Shown here: one piece after another, positions 44,591 to 55,865 of the stretch
How the letters are laid out: the number at the start of each line of letters is the position of its first letter
Position numbering within the stretch: position 1 is the stretch's first letter
Origin: Bettongia penicillata ogilbyi
Taxonomy: Eukaryota; Chordata; Mammalia; Diprotodontia; Potoroidae
Reading direction: 5' to 3'
Length of the DNA stretch: 64,000 nt
NCBI GenBank assembly: GCA_023548195.1
Contig: JAJHZJ010000579.1
Coordinates: 748,113-812,112 of the forward strand
The notes under the pieces: model-generated
The model's input: only the letters and a program-made list of their open reading frames with translations
What the model was told of the DNA's origin: nothing
The model's database searches: none
Position numbers and translations under genes: made by a program

Positions 44591-44984
44591 TCAACTATCT
44601 GATTGCAGGTCTGTCACTTGAAAGCAGTATTAGATCTGTTCTGCTTGGCCTCAGAAGATATAATTAAGGGAAAAATTTGCAAAGAAGCAGATTTGGGTGA
44701 AATTTAAGGAACTGTTTCATAACATTTTGAGCTATTACAAAGTGGAATGGTCTCCTCCAGAAAGCAGTGGTTTCCCCCTCAGCAGATGCCTTCAAGGGAA
44801 GAATGATTACTTGGTGGGATATTGTAGAGAGGGGTGCTTTTCAAAAAGGGGCTCACTTCCATGGCTTCTGAAGCCTCTTCCAATTCTGATATTCATTGAT
44901 GGTATACTTTTTTCCCCAAAGTCAACAGTCTCTTTTACATTTTTCTCACCTGTTTAACATATATTTTAAAAAGCTTTTACTCAC

Positions 44985-45140
44985 CTATATCATTTCCAGA
45001 AGAGTAACTACCATGACTCTCTGTCTCTTCCAAAGACAGTATCTTGAAAGATGCTAAAGGAGTAGAACCTGGTTGTGTGGAAATCATTCCTCGGAATCGT
45101 GTCACTGTCCATGTCCGTACATGATTATTATCAGCACAGA
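44985..45140 (-). CDS. KCTD3: KCTD3 exon (WD-repeat region)
   Basis: This 156-nt exon reads (V)[17 protein letters not shown] through [18 protein letters not shown] to SGNDI, ending with the G of Gly. [10 protein letters not shown] is a WD-like blade end. The acceptor is TTTTTCAATAG and the donor ATATAG|GTGAGT. The frame continues from the exon at 45716 (TCA G + TC). Confidence 0.95.
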
Positions 45141-45715
45141 CTATTGAAAAAAGGAAAAAAGAAAAGGTATTAAACATAATATATAATTGCATCAATTTTT
45201 TCAAAATTAAGGAAAGGTCCACAATTATTTGGCATGTTTCTATAAATAACTGGAATGCTGAGACAAGATACAGATATCAATGAAGATAAAAAAAGGTTAG
45301 AAGATAAAGACATAGACAAATGGAAAACAAATTTTGATGGAATACTTAGAAAACCCCAGGAAATCAGCAAAGAAAAGCTTCAGTAAATTCATATAAGTCA
45401 TCAGCATTTCTATTCTGTATTAACAATAACAATAGAAATTGGAGGTAGGGGGTTGAAGAGATAACAGGCAGCAGTTAAAGTATAACATGGATACTAAATT
45501 TAGATGTACTACAGTAGCATCAGAATTGGACTAAATTTCCAGAGAATCTAGAAATGATTAATGAATCTACTGTTTCTTTTAGAATCCTTTCCCTTTATAT
45601 ACACAAAAACTCTTTATTTTTCTATATATAATCTCCTCAAAACATGGAAATCATATACAGAAAAATCTTTAAACAAAGTAGAAAAGCATGTTAAATATTT
45701 AAAAAGTCACTGTAC

Positions 45716-45886
45716 CTGATACAAGGTGTTTCTCTGAGAGCATGATCTTTGTAACAGGACTTCGGTGAACTGTGAATGTCTGGAAAAGTTGAGGGCCTGA
45801 GCCAACAGTTTCTGGGTGTTGTACAATTACTCTTACTGCTCCAGAACTTGTACCATAGGCAATCTCAATCCAATTACCACTGACAC
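45716..45886 (-). CDS. KCTD3: KCTD3 exon (WD-repeat region)
   Basis: This 171-nt exon reads [20 protein letters not shown] through [18 protein letters not shown] to [25 protein letters not shown] has the shape of a degenerate WD40 blade, and the second half ([18 protein letters not shown]) begins the next. The acceptor is TTCTTTAG|GTGTCAG and the donor TATCAG|GTACAG. Its first two bases complete the Ser codon begun in the exon at 47305. Confidence 0.95.
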
Positions 45887-47304
45887 CTAAAGAAAGACAA
45901 CTGAATCATATCAATAAAGATAGTGTCACAGTCTACCACTGTAATAAGAGGAGAAATTACCTGATTTGGCCACATTCCTAGTTAACCTAATACAACTTTC
46001 AAGATTTGACAAAAATCAGGCCCTAGTTCAGCCTAGATACATTGTGGATGGGTGGGGCACTAAAGTGGAGGTATACTAACACTGTCTTAAAACCAATTTT
46101 AAACTCTGAAGCTAGGCAAGAAGAATAAACACATGGCAAATGACTAAATCCCTAAAGTAGAAATACCATGCAAAGGAGAAAAAACTGATTTTTTTCTCAT
46201 TGAAAAACAAAATTTCAAAACATAACATACTTTGTTACATGTGCTTCATTTTCAATTTGGTGCAGTTTACAAAATATATAACATGGTATCATTTCTGAAC
46301 TCTGCAATGTTAAAACTTCTTTATCCTTTCTTTTCTCAAATCACTCTTATAGCAGAACTAGTGCAAAATAATGATTCACTCTCTGGAACTCAGTTTTCAT
46401 ATCTATAAAATGAAGTGGTTGAACTAGATGACATCTGAGACCCCTCAGCTTTTATGACCCTTTTCTTACTAAGTGAAAATGCCTCTCTTTCTGACTTCCA
46501 GATATTTAATATCCTTTGCTTACTCCCACAAGGCAACACTAACATTTTGTTTTCACATCTTTAATTCATTCCTTCACCTACCTTGCCTGAACCTCATATC
46601 AGATTGTAGCTATATATCAAAAGTGTTATTATAAAATTAACTCTCATTCTAGGTCAATGAAAAATCTAAGCCTTAGTCTAATTTGTGTCTATAGACATTT
46701 TGAGAGCAAACACTGAGATATTTGCTCGTTTGATATTTGAAAATTATAATTTTTCTAATGAATTTAATAAAACATATTACCTGATTAGTAGACTTTAAAC
46801 CTACTGTGAAGATTCCCTAGGGGCACACTAACAGCCATTTACTAATATTTCTTTTATTACAGATAAACATCAAATGCTTTAACTGATTTTCTTCTACCTT
46901 ACTCTATAGGATCCTTAATAAACTGAAACACTTTTCCAATAATTCAATATCAATGAAAAAAGTTCATAAATATTAGAGGATATAAATTTCCACATAATCT
47001 GTCCCTTTCCATAACTCCAACTTAACAGTGTTAAAATTTAGACTTTCACTTACTCCCTAATGCAATTTTTAAAGTTGGATCCATAACCAATAATATTTCT
47101 GATTTCCTAGGTCACAGGCAGATTAACATTATGCTTTACTTCTGTATAAATATCAATGTAATTTAAAATTCTTAATACTTGGTTCCCAACAAAGCAAACA
47201 ACTTAATCTTGTCTAGTAGTAAATCTATACTAGTGAATAAAATACATTCTTTAAGTATCCAACATGAACTTCAAGAAATTACAAGTATTCTACCATGTAC
47301 TAAC
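45887..47304 (-). other. KCTD3: KCTD3 intron (1.4 kb)
   Basis: AT-rich, with a short SINE-like scrap at about 46375-46455 (CAGTTTTCATATCTATAAAATG). Nothing else recognised. Confidence 0.7.
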
Positions 47305-47421
47305 TTGTTTTAGGTGTGAGGTAGACACTCAGAGCAGTAATAGCATCATTGGAAGGATCATGATAAAGTTCAGTTACAAGAAGGTCATTGTCTTTCATTC
47401 TCAAAGGAAATTTCTGCATAT
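47305..47421 (-). CDS. KCTD3: KCTD3 exon (WD-repeat region)
   Basis: This 117-nt exon reads (D)[18 protein letters not shown], then [20 protein letters not shown]. The acceptor is CTTTTTTGTAG|ATATG and the donor ACAA|GTTAGT, which is less canonical but has GT at +1/+2. It is separated from the preceding exon by an intron of only 117 bp. An ORF on the + strand across this exon is an antisense shadow. Confidence 0.94.
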
Positions 47422-47538
47422 CTACAAAAAAGAAAACATTTTAAATGAAGTAAACAAAAAGAGGGATAACGAAATTTGTTTTCATGCGTTAAAATGTTAT
47501 CTAAAACTATCTTTTTTTAAGTATGATTACACACCTAC

Positions 47539-47626
47539 CTATGTAATATATGGATCCATTGTTACAACCCAACAGCAGGAATGATCCAGCAGTATCATAG
47601 CTAGTAATAGGAACAACATCTTGAAC
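47539..47626 (-). CDS. KCTD3: KCTD3 exon (WD-repeat region)
   Basis: This 88-nt exon reads [20 protein letters not shown], then CNNGSIYYI, ending with the G of Asp. [13 protein letters not shown] is a WD-like blade end. The acceptor is TGCATTAG|GTTC and the donor ATAG|GTAGGT. Phase 0 at its 5' end joins ...TQHWQ from the exon at 50419. Confidence 0.94.
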
Positions 47627-50418
47627 CTAATGCAGAGAAATTATGAGATGTTAGGTACAACTGTAATTTACCTTTTTTTGCTTCTGAAGTTCTTAAATTT
47701 ATGAAAATGCCCATTCACTGATATATACCCCATATACTGATTAAGAAAATTACTTCCTTTGATAGCCCACATTGTGGAGGATGCAGAAGCTGAAGACAAG
47801 TTATTCAAGAAGGTATGCTCATGATGAAGACTATCTTCAGCTAAAGAAAAGAAGCTTCAAGACATACTTTGGAAAAGCTAATAACATGCCACAAAAGGCT
47901 AATAAAGCAAGGTAGAAATCTATTAAGCAAAATTGTCAAGCCTGCACAACAAGTATCTTTGTTATAGGAGCAGATTCTTGAACTTAAAATTTGACTTAAC
48001 TCACCTAATATTTTCCAAGAACTGTTAAAGCTCCTACTTCTATCATTTACATTATTTGAAAAATGCTGATTTAATACTAATTTATTATGTTAGCAAAGAG
48101 AAATGGTTGAAAATGATCACCTATTACTTGAAACAAGTACTTCTTGACTGTTCTACTGATTTACAGAACATTTAACTTTCTCATGAATGAATTAAGCTTC
48201 ACTAAAAAAAATTCCAATCATTTATTGCCTATGTCTGAAATTCTGTTTTTAAAATACACTGAAATTTGTGGGAAAGATTTTGTTGGTTTTTTTCCCTCTT
48301 CTCTGTGCTTAACTGGCTCACCAGATACACTTTTAACGTCAACTTTAATGTATTTTATGAAGCCCCTTTCAAAGTAGGCTGATAATATTGGCCAGGTACC
48401 TGCTTAAAGATTTATGGTTAAATGCTGTATTTCTAAAGATATAAAGTCTGCAAGGTCAATCAATTCAATTGTGAACAATAAAAGTTCCATATTCAGTTTA
48501 CCCCATATGGTGACATCACTGCCTATGTAAGTTTGACTATCTATATAACTAACTATAAAACTAAGGGAATTAGATTTATTCCAATGATTTGCACCTGGAA
48601 AGGACTTAAAAATATTTGTTGTGTGTTACAGTGCAAAGAGTACTAAACATGGAATCAGACATAGCTAAATCTCACCTGAAAGTTATAATTTTCTCATATA
48701 TACAATGGGGATGATAATAATACCAATAAGATAATTCAAATGGTTAAAAAGAATAAATCCATGTAAGATAATGAATGCAAAGCACTTTGCAAACCTTTAG
48801 GTCCTATGTTAATAACGTCATCTATTATTATTTAATTGCTAAATAGTGTAAACTGAACCACTCTGATAATATTTTTAAAATACCTTATGAAAAATAAGAT
48901 GATCCTATGCTATAGACATGGTAACTCTGGAAACTGTTTAGAAAATAAATCAGATATCTAATAAACCACAAATATTTAACCTACTAAATTGGGTTTCTGT
49001 TTTTATCTTTATGAACTTTTATTATATTAATTTGGTACGTATTATCAATTAAATAACAAATTTATGCTTTAAATCAATCAGGAAATATAATGTGTGTTAT
49101 TACGATAGAAATTTCATAAAAGTGATTCTTTAGCCATGAAGTTTAGTAAATGGCTCATACATTTCAAGCAGTTTAATGAGGATAACGCAGCTGGCAAATT
49201 GAATAATTCTATTTTCATCTGCTTTTGTGAGACCTTCCTTGAAAGCATACAAAAAAGCTGGAGAAACAAGTAAGAAAGAAAACAATCTTTCCCAAAAAAT
49301 CAACATTTAAGTTTTTTAAATATTACTTTATCAAATAAAACTTAATAAAGGACTTCTTGCTTTTGATATGATTTGAGAAAGCATGCCTATAGTGTCTCTT
49401 TGCTTAGTGTTTTATTTGATGCAAATACATTAGGTCAATCTTTATTATCCATCTAAAGAATTGTAGTGCAATGGCTGTCTTTTTCTACTGTCTCCATGTT
49501 ATCCATGAAAAAGATTATTGCTGAAGGGCCAAATCAGAACCTACTGAGCCAGTGTTGTGACAGTCAGAAGAATCAGCCTTAGGTCAGCTCTGCCTCTTGA
49601 GATTTGCAAAGCAGACTCTTAAATTTCATTACACACTATATCTCTGCATTGTGCCAGAAAGATATTAATCTGGCTGGGTTACAAAACTGTTTCCTGCATG
49701 AATGCCCAACTCTTTCCCAAGATCTTGTCTGAAATGTAGGAACATATCTATTCTTGTTGTCAGATATGTTTTCCCAAGTCATATATATTCTAAAAAAACA
49801 AAAACAAAAAACTATCAATTTATACATGAGTGTATTGCTAAAGTATAAGTATCATCTCTCCTCAGGAAGTTGGTATGGGGTTTTCAGGACCTCATATGGG
49901 GGGAAATTTTATTAGCAATTCTGAAAAAAGCTACTAAGTAAAACACTAGAAAAAAAGTCCTTTTAGAACCTATTTTTCCATTGTCTTATTACTCACAAGA
50001 ACAATTTTTTTTCACGTTTAGATAGAGTTAAGATGTTTCTAGCTGCTATCAAAATAGAAATTACTCATTTCCGCTAATATTTAACACAAATCAGATCTGA
50101 TTTTCTACAAGGACTAACATGTCAGAAACCTAAGTTACAGATTTAGAGCTGAAAGGGACCTTAGGGGTCACGGAGTCCAAGTTCATCATTTTATAGATGA
50201 GGAAACTGAGGCTGGTACTAAATAACTTACCCAAGATCACAAGTGGTAAGTACTGAAACCAAGACTTGAGCTTGGGTTCTCTGACGCTTTCTTAATCCAG
50301 TACTTTTTTGCATTATATTATGCTGCCTTTAAAGTGTAGGCATTGTCATGTAAATCTTTGTCATGTTCTCACATCCCCTTTCACTCTTCTAATATACTTT
50401 ACATTAATTTAAACTAAC
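47627..50418 (-). other. KCTD3: KCTD3 intron (2.8 kb)
   Basis: It holds a diverged tRNA-type SINE at about 48625-48840 and a MIR-like SINE at about 50145-50330 (GAGCTGAAAGGGACCTTAGG, GATGAGGAAACTGAGGC). The remainder is unassigned. Confidence 0.65.
50145..50330 (-). repeat. MIR-type SINE
   Basis: AGAGCTGAAAGGGACCTTAG, ATTTTATAGATGAGGAAACT and CCAAGATCACAAGTGGTAAG in antisense MIR/CORE order. Confidence 0.7.
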
Positions 50419-50534
50419 CTGCCAGTGCTGAGTTACAGCATTCCACACTCCCACTTTCCCTGTATGACTTGTGGCCACCAACTGGTTACCAATGAAGAAG
50501 AGAGCATCTACAGGAACTCCAAGACTGAATACTC
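50419..50534 (-). CDS. KCTD3: KCTD3 exon (WD-repeat region)
   Basis: This 116-nt exon reads (G)[19 protein letters not shown], then [19 protein letters not shown]. It ends at a codon boundary. [12 protein letters not shown] is a canonical WD40 blade end. The acceptor has a long T/C tract (TTTTTTTTTAAAG) and the donor is GGCAG|GTTAGT. Two small + strand ORFs here are antisense shadows. Confidence 0.95.
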
Positions 50535-52655
50535 CTTTAAAAAAAAAGGGAAAAAAAAATCTCATGAGAACAACCGCCAATCAAATGCTGGTAGGGAAAT
50601 GGTTTAATATTAAAAAGAAAAATATTTACTTCACTTTTATAAAATTTTATTTCTAGTAATTATTGTAATGAGTATCTCAGACTCAAAGTTATTCTGCCTT
50701 TATTTTTAAACCAATAAAAATGTTTTTAAAATGGGATGCTTATTTTGAACTCAACAAAGGGATATCAAGTCCACATATCAATACTCCCAAGTTCTATCCC
50801 AAGCTCTGGCACAAACTAGATATGTGACCATAGCCAAGACTTTAGCTCTCTAATCCTCAAGTTTTCTCATTTACAAAAATGAAGGAACTTCACTAGGTGT
50901 CATAATTCTAAGTTTAGGCCCTTAAAGTTATTAGTATTTAGATATCTGAACTGTCATTTATGTGGGCAATCTGTTGAAATATCTCATTCCCTAGTCCAGT
51001 TTAAAAATGTAAGGTATATATTTCAGACCATGTCTTCTTATTTTTATTTCCTACATGGTCCTGAGTACACAATGGACTCTTTAAAAATGCTTACGTGTGG
51101 AAAAAGTGCTTATAAACCTTCCTATTTAGGTGTAATGTTCTGTGAGTAGATTTATACAAGTCTAAATAAGAGACACAGCTAATAATAATAAATATATTAA
51201 TAATGAGAGCTAACATTTATTATGTGCCAGGCACTTTGCTAAGTGTTTTACAATTATTATTTTAATTGATCTTCACAACAATTCTGCAGCGGGAGGGGTG
51301 GGGTAGGTGCTATCATTATGCCCATTTTATAGTTGAGGAGTTTAAGTGACTTGCTCAGGATAACACATCAAGTGTTTGATGCTGAATTTGAACTCTAGTC
51401 TTCCTAACTCTATGCCTGGCTTTATCCACTGAGCCACTTATCCACCCCTAAATGTATATCCTGAAAATTCTTACCAATACTAAAAATAGCCATCTTATCA
51501 GGAAAACAACTTGTACCGAGCATAAACAATACCAATAAAAATAGCAATGTTTTATAATTTATAAAACAACAAATAAAGATAAACAAAACTCTGTGAAATC
51601 AGATAACCCAATACTCATTAAGAAATAAAATTTCTATAATAAAGCCGAGAGAGATAACATTTTAATCTTGTAATCAGTTTGCTGGGGTTTTTTTGTTTGT
51701 TTTATTTTTAACAAACTAGTACTTTAATTATGATGCCAAACAATTTTTCAGGGCATGTGAAACTGACTACATTCAGCAACATGGGTCATATGAAAAGGCA
51801 ATAATAAAAACCAAGAAACAACTAGAATTGATTACTCCAGAGAAGGACGAGGTTCTGGGAAATCAAGGAAGACAGTCTGAACGGTCTCAAGGAATTTAAA
51901 GTGTCACTCCTTCTTAGGCTCAACGATCTTGATAGCCATCCACAGGGACAACAACGGTATAAGTAATGACAGGTTCTTGTCTTAAGGGGCCCTCTCAGTA
52001 AAATACTGCTTATAGCAGCAATCCAACAGCAGTGTCTTATATAAGTAATATTGAAGGGAGTTCAGCCTCTGGGATAGCTCTATCATGGATATGCCAACCT
52101 TTGCAATTTTCTCTAGATGGTGTTGTCAGGTTCTGAAGAGTGTTTGTAACAACAAATGGTTTCTTTTACAGGGTATGAACAAATTACTATTGGACTATCC
52201 CACGGCAGAGGTACCATGTCAGTCTTTGCAAACAAAGCAAGTCATAAAATCTCCTTCATGTGTTATAACCAGACAAGCTTTATTTAGTGAATGATCACAT
52301 TTGCAAATGCAAGACTTGCTTCCTTTTGTTTAGTTTTCAATGTATAAAAAAATTTTAACTATCAAAATTACCGTTTCCCTTAAAAATTAGTAACTATAGC
52401 GCAATCATGGCAAAATTTTACAGAACATGAACAATATCTCTCATTATTTGTCACAGAGATATTGGTTTAACCTTTATTTTTTTAAATAAAGGGAAATAAA
52501 TAAATAAAGGGAAATAAATATTTTTTAAAACAAAGGGAAGCAGTTACATAACTATTAATTCCTATGCTTATAACCTTTATAAAAACTGAGATAAGTCACT
52601 GTACTAATATTTCCAAAGAATCTCCATTACTAAATTGCAAACATGTTTTTCTTAC
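50535..52655 (-). other. KCTD3: KCTD3 intron (2.1 kb)
   Basis: It contains a diverged SINE scrap near 50800-50910, a MIR at 51193-51450, an unassigned block at 51700-52250 and an 18-bp tandem duplication at 52484-52519. Confidence 0.7.
51193..51450 (-). repeat. MIR SINE
   Basis: GAGAGCTAACATTTATTATG, GCCAGGCACTTTGCTAAGTG, GATCTTCACAACAATTCTGC, GCCCATTTTATAGTTGAGG and GAATTTGAACTCTAGTCTTC: a nearly complete antisense MIR. Confidence 0.85.
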
Positions 52656-52846
52656 CTATTTCACTACCACTGCCTCCATCTTGAATGCTCCACAGAATAA
52701 TACTACTATCTGAGGCAACCGCCACCATCTTATCTTTGTCTCCATGTGGACCTCCAACCACTTTTGCATTCAAAGCCACTCGCTCAATAGTCCAGTCCAA
52801 ATAAGGACTTGTAAATACCTGCTGCCATCCAGAAGATTCTTTGATT
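52656..52846 (-). CDS. KCTD3: KCTD3 exon (WD-repeat region)
   Basis: This 191-nt exon reads (R)[19 protein letters not shown] through [20 protein letters not shown] to DGGSGSEI, ending with the G of Gly. [18 protein letters not shown] is a WD40 blade. The acceptor is TTCCCACAG|AATC and the donor AAATAG|GTAAGA. The residues match human KCTD3 very closely. Confidence 0.96.
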
Positions 52847-55800
52847 CTGTGGGAAAGAAAAAGAACCAATATAAACTGGGCTTAGGTTCAATTTTATAAA
52901 CAACATTGTTGTAATTTTACCAATTTACGATCTTAACCAATTATTTTTTTTCAACTAGAATTTATCATATGATAACACAAAATTTAGATTTTGACCTATG
53001 TTTCAAAATGCTCTAGATGTATTCTGAAGATTGTCTTAAAAAAATAAAGCTCTTATTTCTTCAATATAATCATGTTGCCTGAAATGTTAAATACAAAATA
53101 AGAACAAAAATCCTACTTATGATCACTGCCTCTTCAGACAAAATGATGATTAACACAGTTAGGCTTATACTGACAAAAACTATAATATGGGGAATTAGTA
53201 CTGAACCTTACAACTGACCCTATCGTGCTCTGGTATTACAGATACTATGATCCTCTATTAATCAGTCTCAGGAAAAGGAAACAATCTGGTGTGGCATAGA
53301 AGTTACAATATCTAAACACAACTGCTTAAGTAAAGGATAGCATTTCAGTTTTTAAATCCTGGCTTCTGAATATTTAAACCAAACCATTATGGAGTTATTC
53401 ACTGTAATACCGAAGCTTTATCAGAGTTCTAATTTATGCTTAAATTTTTAAAGACCAACATTTAATTCATATAAAATACATAACTGTAGCCTCTTTATAA
53501 TGCTTTCCTTTACTATCTTAATTTATCAGTTTCCAAAGGATAAGTACCTGGCTTAATTTTTTTAGTAAAACATTACATGTTTGGTCCCAACTGATTTATA
53601 ACTGAGAGGAGGGGTGGATTGAACTTTATCTTCACAAGTACTATAGAAAAAAGGGTTGCTAAAGCAAAAGATAAAAGTAAAATTACAAAGAAATATTCAT
53701 TCATTCATAGACATACATACACATTCTTTGCCAATTATATTCATTAAAACAGACTGACTAATAATGTCTAATAGGTAACACTGTTAACCTTGTTTAAAAT
53801 GTTTAGGATACATGAAAACAATAAAACTGCCATTTAAAATTAGCTTTCTCAAAATTAATGAAGTTCTACTTTACCAGAATTCTTACTTTTCCCTATGAGT
53901 AGTACTAGAACACTGAAAACCTATCTTTATACTGCATAGCCTACAGTTTCCAACTTATTCCACTAGACAGTTCTCCTGTGTTGATAAAGGAGAAACTGCC
54001 CAATTTATAGATAAGTATTTGCTTCTAACTGGAAGGAGACCTCAGAAGTCCCCAATCCAAGTGCCTAACTGTGAAGGCGGCAACAAAGATGTCCAAAGCA
54101 GTCGAGCGATTTGCCCCAAACACACGAAGAATTAGAGGGAGAGCTGGGATTGTTGTTTCTACTGTTCCCAACTAGAGAATGAAACAAGGAATGCATAGAT
54201 GAAGTTGGAAAAAATTAAAATGAAGTTATTTAAGGTATAATAAGGTGAGCATATTATCTGCCATGATTTTATAAATGTAAACATGAAGAAAAAAATACTT
54301 GTGTTTGGAAGAATGCACAAAGAGTAGATTTTTTAAAAATAAATTTTATTATAGTAATTTAACAGAGAAATGGATTTAAATGCAAGCAACAAAACAAATG
54401 TATATGTGTATAATGTCAAATTACACAATGGACAATACAAACATGATACTGGACATCATAGCAAATAAGTCATCTAGTAATATAGTTTGAGTTCAGTTTT
54501 TAATGGAAAAATCATGCATTAATCCAGATTTACCATTTATATAGAGTATTATTTCATTATAGCATCTCAGAACCTCAGAGGTTCCATCCATCCACCCAAC
54601 TGTAAGTCCCCTCTAGAATATCAACAACAACAGGTCATCCAGGCTCTATCTGACCTTCAGAGACAGAGGAACATAACATTTCTGAGGCAGCCCAGTCTTT
54701 TTACTTTAGGTCGGCTGATTGTTAGGAAGTTATTCTCCATACTGCCTTTCTGCAATTTCTACCCTGATCCTACTGAATAGAAAGAAGCTAACCTCCCTTG
54801 TATATGATGTATATGTAGAGAGAATGATATGCAATACAGAGTTCTGTCTCTCTACACTCCAGTGAAGTCACTATGCCAGAAAAAGAAGTCAGTGACATTC
54901 AACAATACTCTGAGATTAGAGATAGCATTAGCTAAGTTTACTATCCACCTACTAGGAATAGAAAAGACTGGATTGAAACTAAAGGGTTTTATGGATTTTG
55001 TGATATGGCTTATCAGAAGACATACCCCTTTTATCTTGCAATGATTTCAATGAATTTTATTTAGGTAAATTTCAACTGAAAACAAATATTAAAGGTATAT
55101 GTTTATTTAAACCTGAAATGAATAAAAAGGACAATGTTATATTGTTAAAAGTCTGAAATTTAAAAAAAAGTATATTTTGTAATTTTTTTTTTCAGATATA
55201 AGGCTTGCAAAATTCAAAAATCAAAAAAGTATTTCTCCTAAACTAATTCTCCTTCTGGTGTTTTTCTGCTCTCTTCTTTCCAACCTAAAATAGAATGCTC
55301 TGATAATCAGCCCACTTATACTTGTTGACTGAGAACTCAAATTTTATTTCAATCAAAAATTTGGGGGGAAGGGGGGAAAAGAGGTTCAGTTCTTCATTTC
55401 CAGGTGTATGAAAGGCTTTTTTTGATCTACTAAAGCTAAAGAAATGTCCAGCAGTGACAAACCAAAAAATTACATTGGCCGTATTAAGTGTGTTTGCTAG
55501 CCTTGGCAGTAAACTTGACTTATTCATTCTTTATGCAGGAGGCAGAAGAGAAATAAGGCTAATGGGATGACGAAGGTGAACAAACAAAAACAGAGTTCTA
55601 TATTTCATCACCATCAAAATGCTCCCTTGGCACAGCTGAAATTATTAGAGGTCAAGGGTCCCTTATCAACACGGTGGACTTGAAAATATGGGTTCAAGTC
55701 CTGCATCTGAAAACATGTGACTATCACTTAAATGCTTTGTACTTCAGTTTCTCACTAGTAAAATCAGGATGATAATAATACTATTATAGTTCCTACCTCA

Positions 55801-55865
55801 CAGGGTTGAGAGTCGCAAATGAAATAATTAGGAAAAAGTTATTCAAACCTTAAATCTCTATGCTG

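Larger units (their letters stand above)
38159..44984 (-). other. KCTD3: KCTD3 intron of 6.8 kb
   Basis: 38.2-40.7 kb is mostly unassigned AT-rich sequence with a MIR-like scrap near 38500. Then come a purine tract (40785), L2 antisense pieces (40945-42050), a dinucleotide repeat (42061), an unassigned stretch at 42.2-43.6 kb, a CR1/L3-like piece, a 7SL fragment and an L2 3' end. Confidence 0.75.

Noticed and set aside
47264..47584. A 106-residue + strand ORF
   Set aside because: Antisense to two KCTD3 exons and the intron between them.
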